A DNA stretch of 8,512 bases from Acidimicrobiia bacterium UBA4744 (GTDB lineage Bacteria > Actinomycetota > Acidimicrobiia > Spongiisociales > UBA4744): NCBI GenBank assembly GCA_002403855.1, contig DHIO01000051.1, positions 13,397 to 21,908 of the forward strand, read 5' to 3'. The translations under genes were made by a program, and so were the position numbers. Positions 1 to 5,664 of the stretch are shown piece after piece (position 1 is the stretch's first letter; each line of letters starts with the position of its first letter). The notes below the pieces were generated by a model. It was not told the DNA's origin. It searched no databases and saw only the letters and a program-made list of their open reading frames with translations.

Positions 1-620
1 TTGACGAGCTTCTCTCGTCCCCGGCGATAGGCGATCAGATCCGCAATGGAAATCATCAGCAGACCGTGTTCCTTGGCGAATCGCTCCAGGTCCGCCAGAC
101 GGGCGATTTCTCCGTCGTCGGTGACGATCTCCGCCAGCACGCCTGCTGGGTGCAGCCCCGCCAATACGGCCAGATCCACTGCCGCCTCGGTATGCCCGGC
201 ACGGCGAAGAACACCGCCTGGTTGGTACCGGAGGGGGAACACATGCCCCGGACGGGTGAGCTGATCGGGGGCTGTAGTCGGGTCGATGATCGCGGCTATC
301 GTCGCCGCTCTGTCGGCGGCCGAGATCCCCGTCGTGGTTCCCGGCGCGTAATCGACCGAAACGGTGAACGCCGTGCGGCGTGCGTCGGTGTTGTTGGCAA
401 CCATCAAGGGGATCTGCAGCTCGTCGAGTCTCTCCCCAAGGGCGGGGAGACAGATGAGTCCACTGGTGTGTCGGACCATGAACCCCACCCGAGCGGGGCT
501 GGCGTGCTCGGCGGCGATGATGAGATCGCCTTCGTTTTCCCGGTCGGCATCATCTACGACAACCAGGAACTCGCCCCTCTGAAAGGCGGCGACTGCTCGT
601 TCGATTCCGGCGAAGGTCAC
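1..620 (-). CDS. ribBA: 3,4-dihydroxy-2-butanone 4-phosphate synthase domain, probably the N-terminal half of bifunctional RibBA (3' end cut by window)
   Basis: Seen: a GTG-started frame of 206 complete codons running off the left edge. It carries the RibB hallmarks in order: DDADRENEGDL (about residues 23-33), HTSGLIC, TTGISAADRA, RPGHVFPL, RAGHTEAAVDL, then GVLAEIVTDDGEIARL. RibB converts ribulose-5-phosphate to formate and the 4-carbon precursor of lumazine, using acidic residues of the DRENEGD loop and the His of GHTEA with Mg2+. The visible part ends in YRRGREKLV, where the RibB domain closes and where a RibA (GTP cyclohydrolase II) domain usually follows in actinobacteria. The fusion is therefore inferred, and a stand-alone RibB is possible. 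The GTG start is supported by a GGAGGAG Shine-Dalgarno 5 nt upstream and by a 4-nt GTGA overlap with the ribE stop. It is the third gene of the FMN-riboswitch operon, so it is probably repressed by FMN. Confidence 0.93.
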   Translation of the reverse strand, partial: MTFAGIERAVAAFQRGEFLVVVDDADRENEGDLIIAAEHASPARVGFMVRHTSGLICLPALGERLDELQIPLMVANNTDARRTAFTVSVDYAPGTTTGISAADRAATIAAIIDPTTAPDQLTRPGHVFPLRYQPGGVLRRAGHTEAAVDLAVLAGLHPAGVLAEIVTDDGEIARLADLERFAKEHGLLMISIADLIAYRRGREKLV

Positions 621-1210
621 CGGCGCTCCTCCAGCAAGCGTTCTACGTATTTGGCAATGACATCGACTTCGAGATTGACAGAGTCTCCGGGTCGGCGTTC
701 TCCGAGCACCGTGACGGCCAGGGTGTGGGGAATGAGGGCAACGTCAAAGCCGTCCTCGGTCAGGCCGGCAATGGTGAGGCTCACCCCGTCCACCGCCACG
801 GAACCTTTCTCGACGATGTAGCGCGATAACTCGTCCGGCGGCGTGATCGTCATTCGCACGCTCTCGCCCTCGGCCGTGATTCGTTCGACCCGGCCCACGC
901 CATCCACATGACCCTGCACGATGTGGCCATCGAACCGTCCTGAGGCGGACATCGGCCGTTCCAGATCGACCGACCCACCCGGTTGCAGAGCGCCGAGGTT
1001 GGTTCGGTCGAGAGTCTCCTTGACGACATCGGCCGAGAAGCCGGTCGCCGAGCGGGCGACCACCGTCAGACACACGCCGTTGACGGCTATGGAATCGCCC
1101 ACGGCCAGGTCGGCCGCAACGCGTGAGCCTTCGACGTCGATCCGAATCCCTTCGTCGACCGCCACCATTCGTGCAACTCTCCCCTTCTCTTCCACAATCC
1201 CGGTGAACAT
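617..1210 (-). CDS. ribE: riboflavin synthase, alpha chain
   Basis: Riboflavin synthase dismutates two molecules of 6,7-dimethyl-8-ribityllumazine to riboflavin and the pyrimidine precursor, the last step of the pathway. The 197-residue protein has the family's usual length and begins with the diagnostic MFTGIVEE. It consists of two similar lumazine-binding beta-barrels. The first (about 1-95) has NGVCLTV at 44-50. The second (about 96-190) begins at GHIVQGHVDG and has DGVSLTI at 141-147 and IPHTL at 160-164. The start chosen is the ATG that overlaps the ribD stop as TGATG (1 nt shared). A GTG one codon earlier is in frame, but family proteins begin at MFTGI. A GGAG lies 8 nt before the ATG, inside the end of ribD. 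The stop overlaps the GTG of the next gene by 4 nt, so translation of ribD, ribE and ribBA is probably coupled. The gene is called ribC in E. coli; ribE follows the Bacillus-style naming. Confidence 0.97.
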   Translation of the reverse strand: MFTGIVEEKGRVARMVAVDEGIRIDVEGSRVAADLAVGDSIAVNGVCLTVVARSATGFSADVVKETLDRTNLGALQPGGSVDLERPMSASGRFDGHIVQGHVDGVGRVERITAEGESVRMTITPPDELSRYIVEKGSVAVDGVSLTIAGLTEDGFDVALIPHTLAVTVLGERRPGDSVNLEVDVIAKYVERLLEERR

Positions 1211-2274
1211 CACTCCGTCTCCATCTCGAAGTCGATCCTGGCATCAGGACCGACTTGTTCGACTCCAGTCAATCTCACCCTCCTCAGCTCGGTCATGGTG
1301 GAAAAGGAACCGCGAAAGACTCCCCGGCCGGTGGCGCCGGCCAGGGCGGCCCCGACATACACGACACCCCGATCGACGAGACCCTCCTCCAGGAGGCTGG
1401 TGGCCAATGAGGGTCCTCCTTCGACCAGGAGATCTACGACCCCTCGCGATCCGAGAACCTCGAGCGAACCGGTCAGGTCGACTCTTTCGCCGCTCGGATC
1501 GGGGACGACCACAACATCGGCGGGTAGGTCGAGCCGGCCGGGTGAGAACACCAGGGCCGGTCGGCCGAATACACGTCTCGACGACGGCAGCGGACGTCGA
1601 CCGGCCACGACCACCGGGAGGGGCTGTCGGCCCTGATACCCGTCGAGCCTCACCGTGAGCGCGGGGTCGTCCGCCAGCACCGTCCCGGCGCCCACCATCA
1701 CCGCATCATGCTGTGCTCGAAGCCGGTGTGCGTCCCGACGCGCTTGCGGCGACGTGATCCATTGCGAGGATCCGTCCTCGGCCGCGGTTTGTCCGTCCAG
1801 AGTCATCGCCACCTTGAGCGTGACCCGGGGCCGTCCGCTGCTGCGATGGTGGAAGTAGCCGGGATCCAGCGCAGACGCTTCGGTGGCGCCCACGCCGACC
1901 GTCGTCGCCACCCCGGATTGCCGGAGGGCTGCCAGACCACGACCGCTCACACGGGGATCGGGATCCTCGACCGCCACAACCACCCGTACGACCCCGGCGG
2001 CCACGATCGCTTCGGTGCAGGGCGGCGTCCTCCCCTGGTGAGAGCAAGGTTCGAGAGTGACGTAGAGCGTCGAACCCTGGGCCAGGGATCCGGCCTCAGC
2101 CAAGGCCAGCACTTCGGCGTGGGGCCGGCCCGGCCCCGCATGGCTTCCGCGACCTACAATGCTGCCGTCGCGGGCCACCACAACGGCCCCCACGCGGGGA
2201 TTGGGATGGGTATGGTGATCCCCGGCTGCCGATGTCGCTGCAGCCATCATTTCAGCGTCCGCGCGCTCGCTCAT
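1210..2274 (-). CDS. ribD: bifunctional diaminohydroxyphosphoribosylaminopyrimidine deaminase / 5-amino-6-(5-phosphoribosylamino)uracil reductase
   Basis: RibD carries out the second and third steps of the pyrimidine branch of riboflavin synthesis: zinc-dependent deamination, then NADPH-dependent reduction of the ribosyl side chain. The 354-residue protein has both domains. The deaminase (about 1-145) shows HPNPRVGAVVV, HAE at 52-54 and PCSHQGRTPPC with C77 and C86, giving the complete His-Cys-Cys zinc site and catalytic Glu54. The reductase (about 149-354) begins LKVAMTLDGQTA and continues with SSQWITSPQARRD and TVLADDPALTVR, close to the E. coli protein, then LLVEGGPSL near the end. The ATG start follows AGGAGAGG at an ideal distance. 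An in-frame start 54 nt upstream would place 18 residues of coding sequence across the riboswitch 3' end and is rejected. It is the first gene of the FMN-controlled rib operon. No defects were seen. Confidence 0.97.
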   Translation of the reverse strand: MSERADAEMMAAATSAAGDHHTHPNPRVGAVVVARDGSIVGRGSHAGPGRPHAEVLALAEAGSLAQGSTLYVTLEPCSHQGRTPPCTEAIVAAGVVRVVVAVEDPDPRVSGRGLAALRQSGVATTVGVGATEASALDPGYFHHRSSGRPRVTLKVAMTLDGQTAAEDGSSQWITSPQARRDAHRLRAQHDAVMVGAGTVLADDPALTVRLDGYQGRQPLPVVVAGRRPLPSSRRVFGRPALVFSPGRLDLPADVVVVPDPSGERVDLTGSLEVLGSRGVVDLLVEGGPSLATSLLEEGLVDRGVVYVGAALAGATGRGVFRGSFSTMTELRRVRLTGVEQVGPDARIDFEMETE

Positions 2275-2276
2275 GT

Positions 2277-2284
2277 CCTCTCCT
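2277..2284 (-). promoter_or_regulatory. ribosome binding site of ribD
   Basis: The minus strand reads AGGAGAGGAC directly before the ATG at 2274, a strong Shine-Dalgarno. It decides the ribD start in favour of this ATG over the in-frame upstream codon at 2328. It lies 13 nt downstream of the GC-rich hairpin that follows the FMN aptamer, so it is the likely target of translational control by the riboswitch. Confidence 0.8.
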
Positions 2285-2296
2285 GGGGAAGTGACC

Positions 2297-2318
2297 GCGC
2301 GCGGCAAGAGCCGCCCGC
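2297..2318 (-). promoter_or_regulatory. GC-rich hairpin of the FMN riboswitch expression platform
   Basis: The RNA can fold as GCGGGCGGC, loop UCUU, GCCGCGCGC: five pairs next to the loop, one G-G mismatch, then three more pairs. The outer part of its 5' arm (2313-2318) is also the 3' strand of aptamer stem P1, so the full hairpin and full P1 exclude each other. No U-run follows; the next bases are GGUCAC. Intrinsic termination is therefore unlikely, and control of ribD translation is the better inference. The CUCUU at the top of the hairpin could pair with GAGAG of the ribD Shine-Dalgarno when not held in the hairpin, but that pairing is short and speculative. Confidence 0.5.
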
Positions 2319-2432
2319 CTTCTCCCATCCGGACTTTGACCGTCGGCTCCGGAGTCTCACCGGATCCACCCCTGCCGGGGTTCGCGGGCTTTCACCGCCG
2401 GTCGGGAATTTCACCCTGCCCTGAAGGTGGGC
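2313..2432 (-). promoter_or_regulatory. FMN riboswitch (RFN element) aptamer
   Basis: Read on the minus strand, this segment has the conserved RFN blocks in the right order and spacing: AGGGCAGGGTGAAATTCCCG, then CGGCGGT with AAAGCCCGCG, then CCGGCAGG, GGTGAGACTCC, GGAGCCGACGGT and AAAGTCCGGATGGGAGAAGG. P1 is formed by GCCCACCTTC and GAAGGCGGGC, nine pairs with one A-C mismatch. RFN elements bind FMN directly and switch off riboflavin synthesis or uptake genes. This one sits immediately upstream of ribD, so it should repress ribD, ribE and ribBA when FMN is plentiful. The aptamer starts about 9 nt after a TACAAT box, so almost the whole leader is riboswitch. Confidence 0.96.
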
Positions 2433-2440
2433 TGTGAGTA

Positions 2441-2446
2441 ATTGTA
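2441..2446 (-). promoter_or_regulatory. -10 box of the rib operon promoter
   Basis: TACAAT on the minus strand is one mismatch from the TATAAT consensus and stands out in a GC-rich region. Initiation about 7 nt downstream would put the first transcribed base at about 2433-2435, right before the 5' strand of riboswitch P1, which is what a functional promoter requires. No convincing -35 hexamer is present 16-19 nt upstream, so it may be weak at -35 or need an activator. Confidence 0.6.
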
Positions 2447-2486
2447 CCCGGGGCGGGTGCGTTGGGCCGAATGGGTGAGTTCTCGG

Positions 2487-3416
2487 CTACATGTTGCGGC
2501 GGTCGATTTCGTAGCTCGAACCGGCCCGGTGTTTGGCGAATTCTTTCATCTCCACGGCGATCGCCGAGGCTTCCCATTGTGAGGTGATCGTCCGGCTCAC
2601 GTTGGTGGCAACTCCGAGCGAGAAAGACACGATCGGGAAAGCGTGCTGTTCGCCCCGCCGGTCGCTCACCTCGATGTAGCCGCGCAAGGCGTCGGCAGTG
2701 TCGTACAGGTCGAGGATCCCGTCGTCGAAGATGCGAATGACCGCCTTGCAGAAGTCCTCGACCATCTCGACGTTCACTATGGCAACGAAGTCATCACCAC
2801 CGACGTGGCCGACGAAGGTGGTCGGGTCGTCGGTTTCGGCCGCAGCTTCGAGAAGAACATGCGCGGTGAACTTGATCACTTGATCACCACGCATGAAGCC
2901 GTAGTGGTCATTGAATGCTTTGAAGTTGTCCAGGTCGGCGTGGACGACCGCAAAATGGCCACCGTCGGAGATCCGGCTTTCCAGTTCAGAGGAAATCCGG
3001 AAGTTGCCGGGTAAACCGGTGAGGGGGGAGACATCCCGCATGGCCTGGGACCGACGAAGCACTGCCTTGACCCGGGCCATGAGTTCATCCACGTCGAAGG
3101 GTTTTGTGACATAGTCGTCGGCGCCGAGTTCGAGACCTCGGACCCTGTCCTCCGGAAGCGTCTTGGCAGTCAGCAGGATGACCGATGTGTTTGTGGCACC
3201 CGGGTGCATACGCAGGCGGCGCAGGGTGGTGAGGCCGTCCATTTCCGGCATCATCACATCCAGTAGCACGAGATCGGGCGGGGATGCCATCACCTTGGAA
3301 AGGGCCTCCTTCCCATCACGGGCAACGTCGACCTCAAAACCCTCGAGCTCCAGGTTCACTCTCACGAATTGGAGAATGTCGGGGTCGTCGTCTGCCACCA
3401 GGATTCTCTCTGGCAT
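2487..3416 (-). CDS. response regulator: receiver domain fused to a GGDEF-like (GGDDF) domain
   Basis: The 309-residue protein has two domains. The receiver (about 3-122) has the acidic pocket D9-D11, the phosphoacceptor D53 in LLDVMMPEMDG, T83 and K105 in the TKPF motif, so it should be phosphorylated by a histidine kinase. After a very short linker, a GGDEF-type cyclase fold (about 129-305) follows, with PLTGLPGN, DLDNFKAFNDHYGFMRGD at 161-178, the signature GGDDF at 206-210 and SFSLGVAT near the end. The fourth signature residue is Asp instead of Glu, and no RxxD inhibitory site is visible before the signature. Synthesis of c-di-GMP is therefore uncertain; the domain could also bind nucleotide or act by dimerisation. 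The ATG lies 1 nt after the rpe stop, with GGAG 4 nt upstream, so co-transcription with rpe is likely. No kinase is adjacent. The protein is soluble, with no membrane segment or signal peptide. Confidence 0.88.
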   Translation of the reverse strand: MPERILVADDDPDILQFVRVNLELEGFEVDVARDGKEALSKVMASPPDLVLLDVMMPEMDGLTTLRRLRMHPGATNTSVILLTAKTLPEDRVRGLELGADDYVTKPFDVDELMARVKAVLRRSQAMRDVSPLTGLPGNFRISSELESRISDGGHFAVVHADLDNFKAFNDHYGFMRGDQVIKFTAHVLLEAAAETDDPTTFVGHVGGDDFVAIVNVEMVEDFCKAVIRIFDDGILDLYDTADALRGYIEVSDRRGEQHAFPIVSFSLGVATNVSRTITSQWEASAIAVEMKEFAKHRAGSSYEIDRRNM

Positions 3417-3417
3417 G

Positions 3418-4083
3418 TCACTCCACGGACTCGATCGCGGACCTCAGGCGGCGTACCGCCCCGACCGGGTCGGGATCCCGGAAGATCGCCGTCCCGGCCA
3501 CGAAGACGTCGGCGCCGGCCTCTCTGGCCAGCGGAGCAGTCCTCGTCGTTATTCCGCCGTCGATTTGTATATCGACCGGAAATCCATGCGAATCAACAAA
3601 CTTTCTGGCGGCCTCGACTTTTGGCAATACCTCAGGCTTGAAGGCCTGTCCTCCGAACCCGGGATGGACCGACATGATCAACAGAAGGTCGACGTACTCC
3701 ACAAATGGTTCGACACTCTCAAACGGAGTGGGCGGGCTGAGCACCAGGCCGAAATCCAGACCGATCTCTCGCGCGAGTTCTGCCACCTTGGTCGGGTTGG
3801 GAATCACTTCAATATGAAGGGTGACGAGATCCGCGCCGGCCGCTTTCAACTCTTCGAGATAGGCGTCGGGATTGGTAGTCATCAGGTGACAGTCGAGGTA
3901 CAGGGAAGTAGCAGCCCGAACAGATGCGATCACCGGCATCCCGAAAGTGAGATTGGGAACGAAGTGGCCGTCCATTACATCGAGATGCAGCATGTCGACC
4001 TCGGGTTCGATGCTGTGCACTTCTTCACCCAGGCGAGCGAAATCGGCGGCCAGTAGCGAGGGGGCGATTCGGGCGGGCTTCAT
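3418..4083 (-). CDS. rpe: ribulose-phosphate 3-epimerase
   Basis: Rpe interconverts ribulose-5-phosphate and xylulose-5-phosphate in the pentose phosphate pathway. The 221-residue TIM-barrel protein has the family's normal length and all key sites: APSLLAADF (Ser9), HLDVMDGHFVPN with metal ligand His33 and catalytic Asp35, LDCHLMT with His66, MSVHPGFGGQAF for the phosphate loop, IDGGI with Asp175, and GADVFVAGTAIF. The ATG giving MKPARIAPSLL is chosen because family proteins begin a few residues before IAPSLL. An in-frame GTG at 4125 would add 14 unsupported residues. No Shine-Dalgarno precedes the ATG; instead a TACACT box ends 7 nt upstream, suggesting leaderless translation. The next gene begins 1 nt after the stop. 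Its substrate feeds the RibB reaction of the neighbouring rib operon. Confidence 0.97.
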   Translation of the reverse strand: MKPARIAPSLLAADFARLGEEVHSIEPEVDMLHLDVMDGHFVPNLTFGMPVIASVRAATSLYLDCHLMTTNPDAYLEELKAAGADLVTLHIEVIPNPTKVAELAREIGLDFGLVLSPPTPFESVEPFVEYVDLLLIMSVHPGFGGQAFKPEVLPKVEAARKFVDSHGFPVDIQIDGGITTRTAPLAREAGADVFVAGTAIFRDPDPVGAVRRLRSAIESVE

Positions 4084-4090
4084 CGGGGCG

Positions 4091-4096
4091 AGTGTA
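4091..4096 (-). promoter_or_regulatory. candidate -10 box for a leaderless rpe transcript
   Basis: The minus strand reads TACACT, matching TANNNT and four of six bases of TATAAT, with exactly 7 nt before the A of the rpe ATG. Initiation at or next to that A would give an mRNA with no 5' leader, a common arrangement in actinobacteria, and would explain the missing Shine-Dalgarno. No clear -35 box is seen at the usual distance. Confidence 0.4.
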
Positions 4097-4175
4097 CCCA
4101 ACCGACCGTCCGGCGCCGCGATCACGCATCCTGTCGACTACCTTCAGTTCGAAACGCTCTCGTCGCGACTCTCCC

Positions 4176-4194
4176 GGCGGCCGCCCCAGGGGCG
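4176..4194 (-). repeat. overlapping GC-rich palindromes after fmt
   Basis: Just past the fmt stop, the minus strand holds CGCCC-CTG-GGGCG (4182-4194, five pairs, 3-nt loop) partly overlapping the perfect 10-nt palindrome GGCGGCCGCC (4176-4185). No U-run follows, so this is not a classic intrinsic terminator. It could slow polymerase, protect a 3' end, or be a chance result of high GC content. The 119-nt gap also contains the 8-nt palindrome GTCGCGAC at about 4162-4169 and the candidate rpe promoter. Confidence 0.3.
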
Positions 4195-4202
4195 AGGTCC
4201 GG

Positions 4203-5114
4203 CTACACCAGCCGCCCGAGATCTCCTCGCCGGCCTCGCGCCCAGTCTGATCCGCTCATACGTCTACCACCCGGAGCCTGTACCTCGATGAGCTCAACGG
4301 GATAGTCACCGGTGCCCAGGTAGAGATGTTGCCCGTCGAACTCGAGTCGACCGGGAGGAATCGCCCCGAGCTCGGTCGGGGCGGCCTTCCAAACTTTGAG
4401 GGTGCCATCTTTGAACCGTGCTCCCGGGCGTGGTGCGTAGGCGCGCACCGCGCGGAGCATTTCCGTCGAGGTCGACGTCGCACTGATCACAGCTTCGTCC
4501 GGCTTGATTCGGTCTGCATAGGTTGCCCCCTCCGCCGGCTGCGGAACCGGGCGCATCTCTCCCGCGACGAAATCGACCAGATGCCGCGACAGCAGACCTG
4601 CACCGAGTTCGGCCAACCTTTCGGTTAGTTCGCCGGCCGTCTCCGCAGGGCGAATGGGAGTTGATTCGGAGGCGACGATCGGCCCGGTGTCGAGCCCCGC
4701 GTCCATCATCATCAGAGTCACTCCGATCGTCTCATCACCGGCCAGAATCGCTCGCTCGACGGGAGCTGCTCCCCGCCAGCGCGGCAAGAGGGAGAAGTGA
4801 ACATTGACGAAACCCCGCCGCGGCGTTTCGAGCGCGGTCGGGCCCAGAATCATCCCAAAGGCGACCACTACTCCCACATCGAAAGGCGCCACCTCTAGGA
4901 GGATGTTTTCGAGCTCCTCACCGCTGGACGGTTGCGCCACACGAATCCCCAACTCGTCGGCCTCTTCTCTGATCGGTGAGGGCCGAAGCCGGCCCGATCG
5001 GCCTCGCGGTCGGTCGGGTCGGGTGACGACCAACCGCACATCAGCCTGCGCGACCAGCACTCTGAGAGATGGGACGGCGGCCGCCGGAGTTCCGACGAAG
5101 ACGGTAGATATCAC
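4203..5114 (-). CDS. fmt: methionyl-tRNA formyltransferase
   Basis: Fmt transfers a formyl group from 10-formyltetrahydrofolate to Met-tRNA(fMet) for translation initiation. The 303-residue protein is of normal length. The N-terminal Rossmann-like catalytic domain (about 1-190) begins VFVGTPAAAVPSL, then has TRPDRPRGR in the tRNA-binding loop and NVHFSLLPRWRGAAPVERAI with catalytic N104 and H106. Asp142 completes the triad in MMMDAGLDTGPI. The C-terminal OB-like tRNA-binding domain (about 205-303) includes VRAYAPRPGA and ends GGRRMSGSDWARG. The GTG start overlaps the def stop as GTGA, so translation is probably coupled. No strong Shine-Dalgarno is visible. In many actinobacteria the 16S rRNA methyltransferase gene rsmB follows fmt; here it is absent and rpe comes next after a short gap. 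Confidence 0.97.
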   Translation of the reverse strand: MISTVFVGTPAAAVPSLRVLVAQADVRLVVTRPDRPRGRSGRLRPSPIREEADELGIRVAQPSSGEELENILLEVAPFDVGVVVAFGMILGPTALETPRRGFVNVHFSLLPRWRGAAPVERAILAGDETIGVTLMMMDAGLDTGPIVASESTPIRPAETAGELTERLAELGAGLLSRHLVDFVAGEMRPVPQPAEGATYADRIKPDEAVISATSTSTEMLRAVRAYAPRPGARFKDGTLKVWKAAPTELGAIPPGRLEFDGQHLYLGTGDYPVELIEVQAPGGRRMSGSDWARGRRGDLGRLV

Positions 5115-5614
5115 TCGCTCGCACCGAACCCGAGCGCTTCTTGGCGCAATTCACGGAGCGCTTGTTTGCGAAGCTTGCGATCCAGCCGCTCGATGAGGAG
5201 CATCCCTTTGAGGTGGTCGACCTCGTGTTGCAGGACACGCCCCAACAGTTCCTCTCCGGCATGCTCGACATCCCGACCCTCTAGGTCGATGCCCCGCACG
5301 CGGGCGAATGCGGGTCTGGTGATCGGCCAGAAATGCCCGGGCACCGACAGGCAGCCCTCGTCGAACGACCACTCTCCCCCCGTCTCTACCAGTTCAGGGT
5401 TGATCAGAATCTCGGGTCCATCGCCGGCATCGAAAACGACAACCTGTTTCGCGACGCCGATCTGCGGCGCGGCCAAACCAACCCCGGGAGCGTCGTACAT
5501 CGTCTCGAGCATGTCGGCTGCCAGGCGGCGGATACTCTCGTCGATCTGATGAACGCGTTCGGCGCGGGCACGGAGCACCGGATCTCCGAAAGTGCGAATC
5601 GGAAAGATGGCCAA
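5111..5614 (-). CDS. def: peptide deformylase
   Basis: Def removes the N-formyl group from nascent proteins at the ribosome exit and is a metal enzyme. The 167-residue protein has all three family motifs: GVGLAAPQIG (about 44-53, Gln51), EGCLSVPG with metal-binding Cys88, and QHEVDHLKG with His130, catalytic Glu131 and His134. The start is TTG, giving (M)AIFPIRTFGDPVLR, which fits the family's N terminus. It is supported by GGAGG 6 nt upstream; no ATG or GTG is needed. The gene follows priA after 46 nt and overlaps fmt by 4 nt, the usual def-fmt couple: one removes the formyl group the other adds. It is probably cytoplasmic, with no signal peptide. The Lys-rich tail after HEVDHLKG is of ordinary length. 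Confidence 0.96.
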   Translation of the reverse strand: MAIFPIRTFGDPVLRARAERVHQIDESIRRLAADMLETMYDAPGVGLAAPQIGVAKQVVVFDAGDGPEILINPELVETGGEWSFDEGCLSVPGHFWPITRPAFARVRGIDLEGRDVEHAGEELLGRVLQHEVDHLKGMLLIERLDRKLRKQALRELRQEALGFGASE

Positions 5615-5620
5615 CGACTA

Positions 5621-5625
5621 CCTCC
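5621..5625 (-). promoter_or_regulatory. ribosome binding site of def
   Basis: GGAGG on the minus strand is followed by a 6-nt spacer (TAGTCG) and then TTG. This is a near-ideal Shine-Dalgarno and the main reason for accepting the TTG codon at 5614 as the def start. Confidence 0.8.
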
Positions 5626-5643
5626 GAGGAAACGAGCATAGTA

Positions 5644-5664
5644 GTGAGGGCCGGCTGCCCTCAC
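5644..5664 (-). terminator. hairpin spanning the priA stop codon (possible weak terminator or attenuator)
   Basis: GTGAGGGC and GCCCTCAC form a perfect 8-bp stem around the 5-nt loop AGCCG on the minus strand. The priA TGA lies in the 5' arm. The bases after it (TACTATGCTCGTTT) contain several T residues but no continuous run, so it is a poor intrinsic terminator. It may instead affect mRNA stability or readthrough into def. TACTAT or TATGCT right after it could act as a weak -10 box for def, without a recognisable -35. Termination is uncertain; the stem itself is certain. Confidence 0.4.

Noticed and set aside
66..821. Plus-strand open frame of 251 codons, and similar ones at 921-1658 and 1708-2424
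   Set aside because: They are antisense to ribBA, ribE and ribD; the last also covers the FMN riboswitch. The minus-strand genes explain the sequence fully.
2297..2318. Rho-independent terminator downstream of the FMN aptamer
   Set aside because: The stem is GC-rich, but it is followed by GGTCAC and not a T-run, so the usual second half of an intrinsic terminator is missing.
2275..2328. Upstream in-frame start for ribD adding 18 residues
   Set aside because: This segment is the 3' end of the FMN aptamer (GGATGGGAGAAGG) and its expression platform; the ATG at 2274 has a strong Shine-Dalgarno and matches the family N terminus.
3163..4056. Plus-strand open frame of 297 codons
   Set aside because: It runs antisense through the receiver gene and rpe, both of which have full sets of family motifs; no motif was seen in the plus frame.
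4084..4125. GTG start for rpe adding 14 residues
   Set aside because: Family members start just before IAPSLLAADF; the extension contains the TACACT box and shows no conserved feature.
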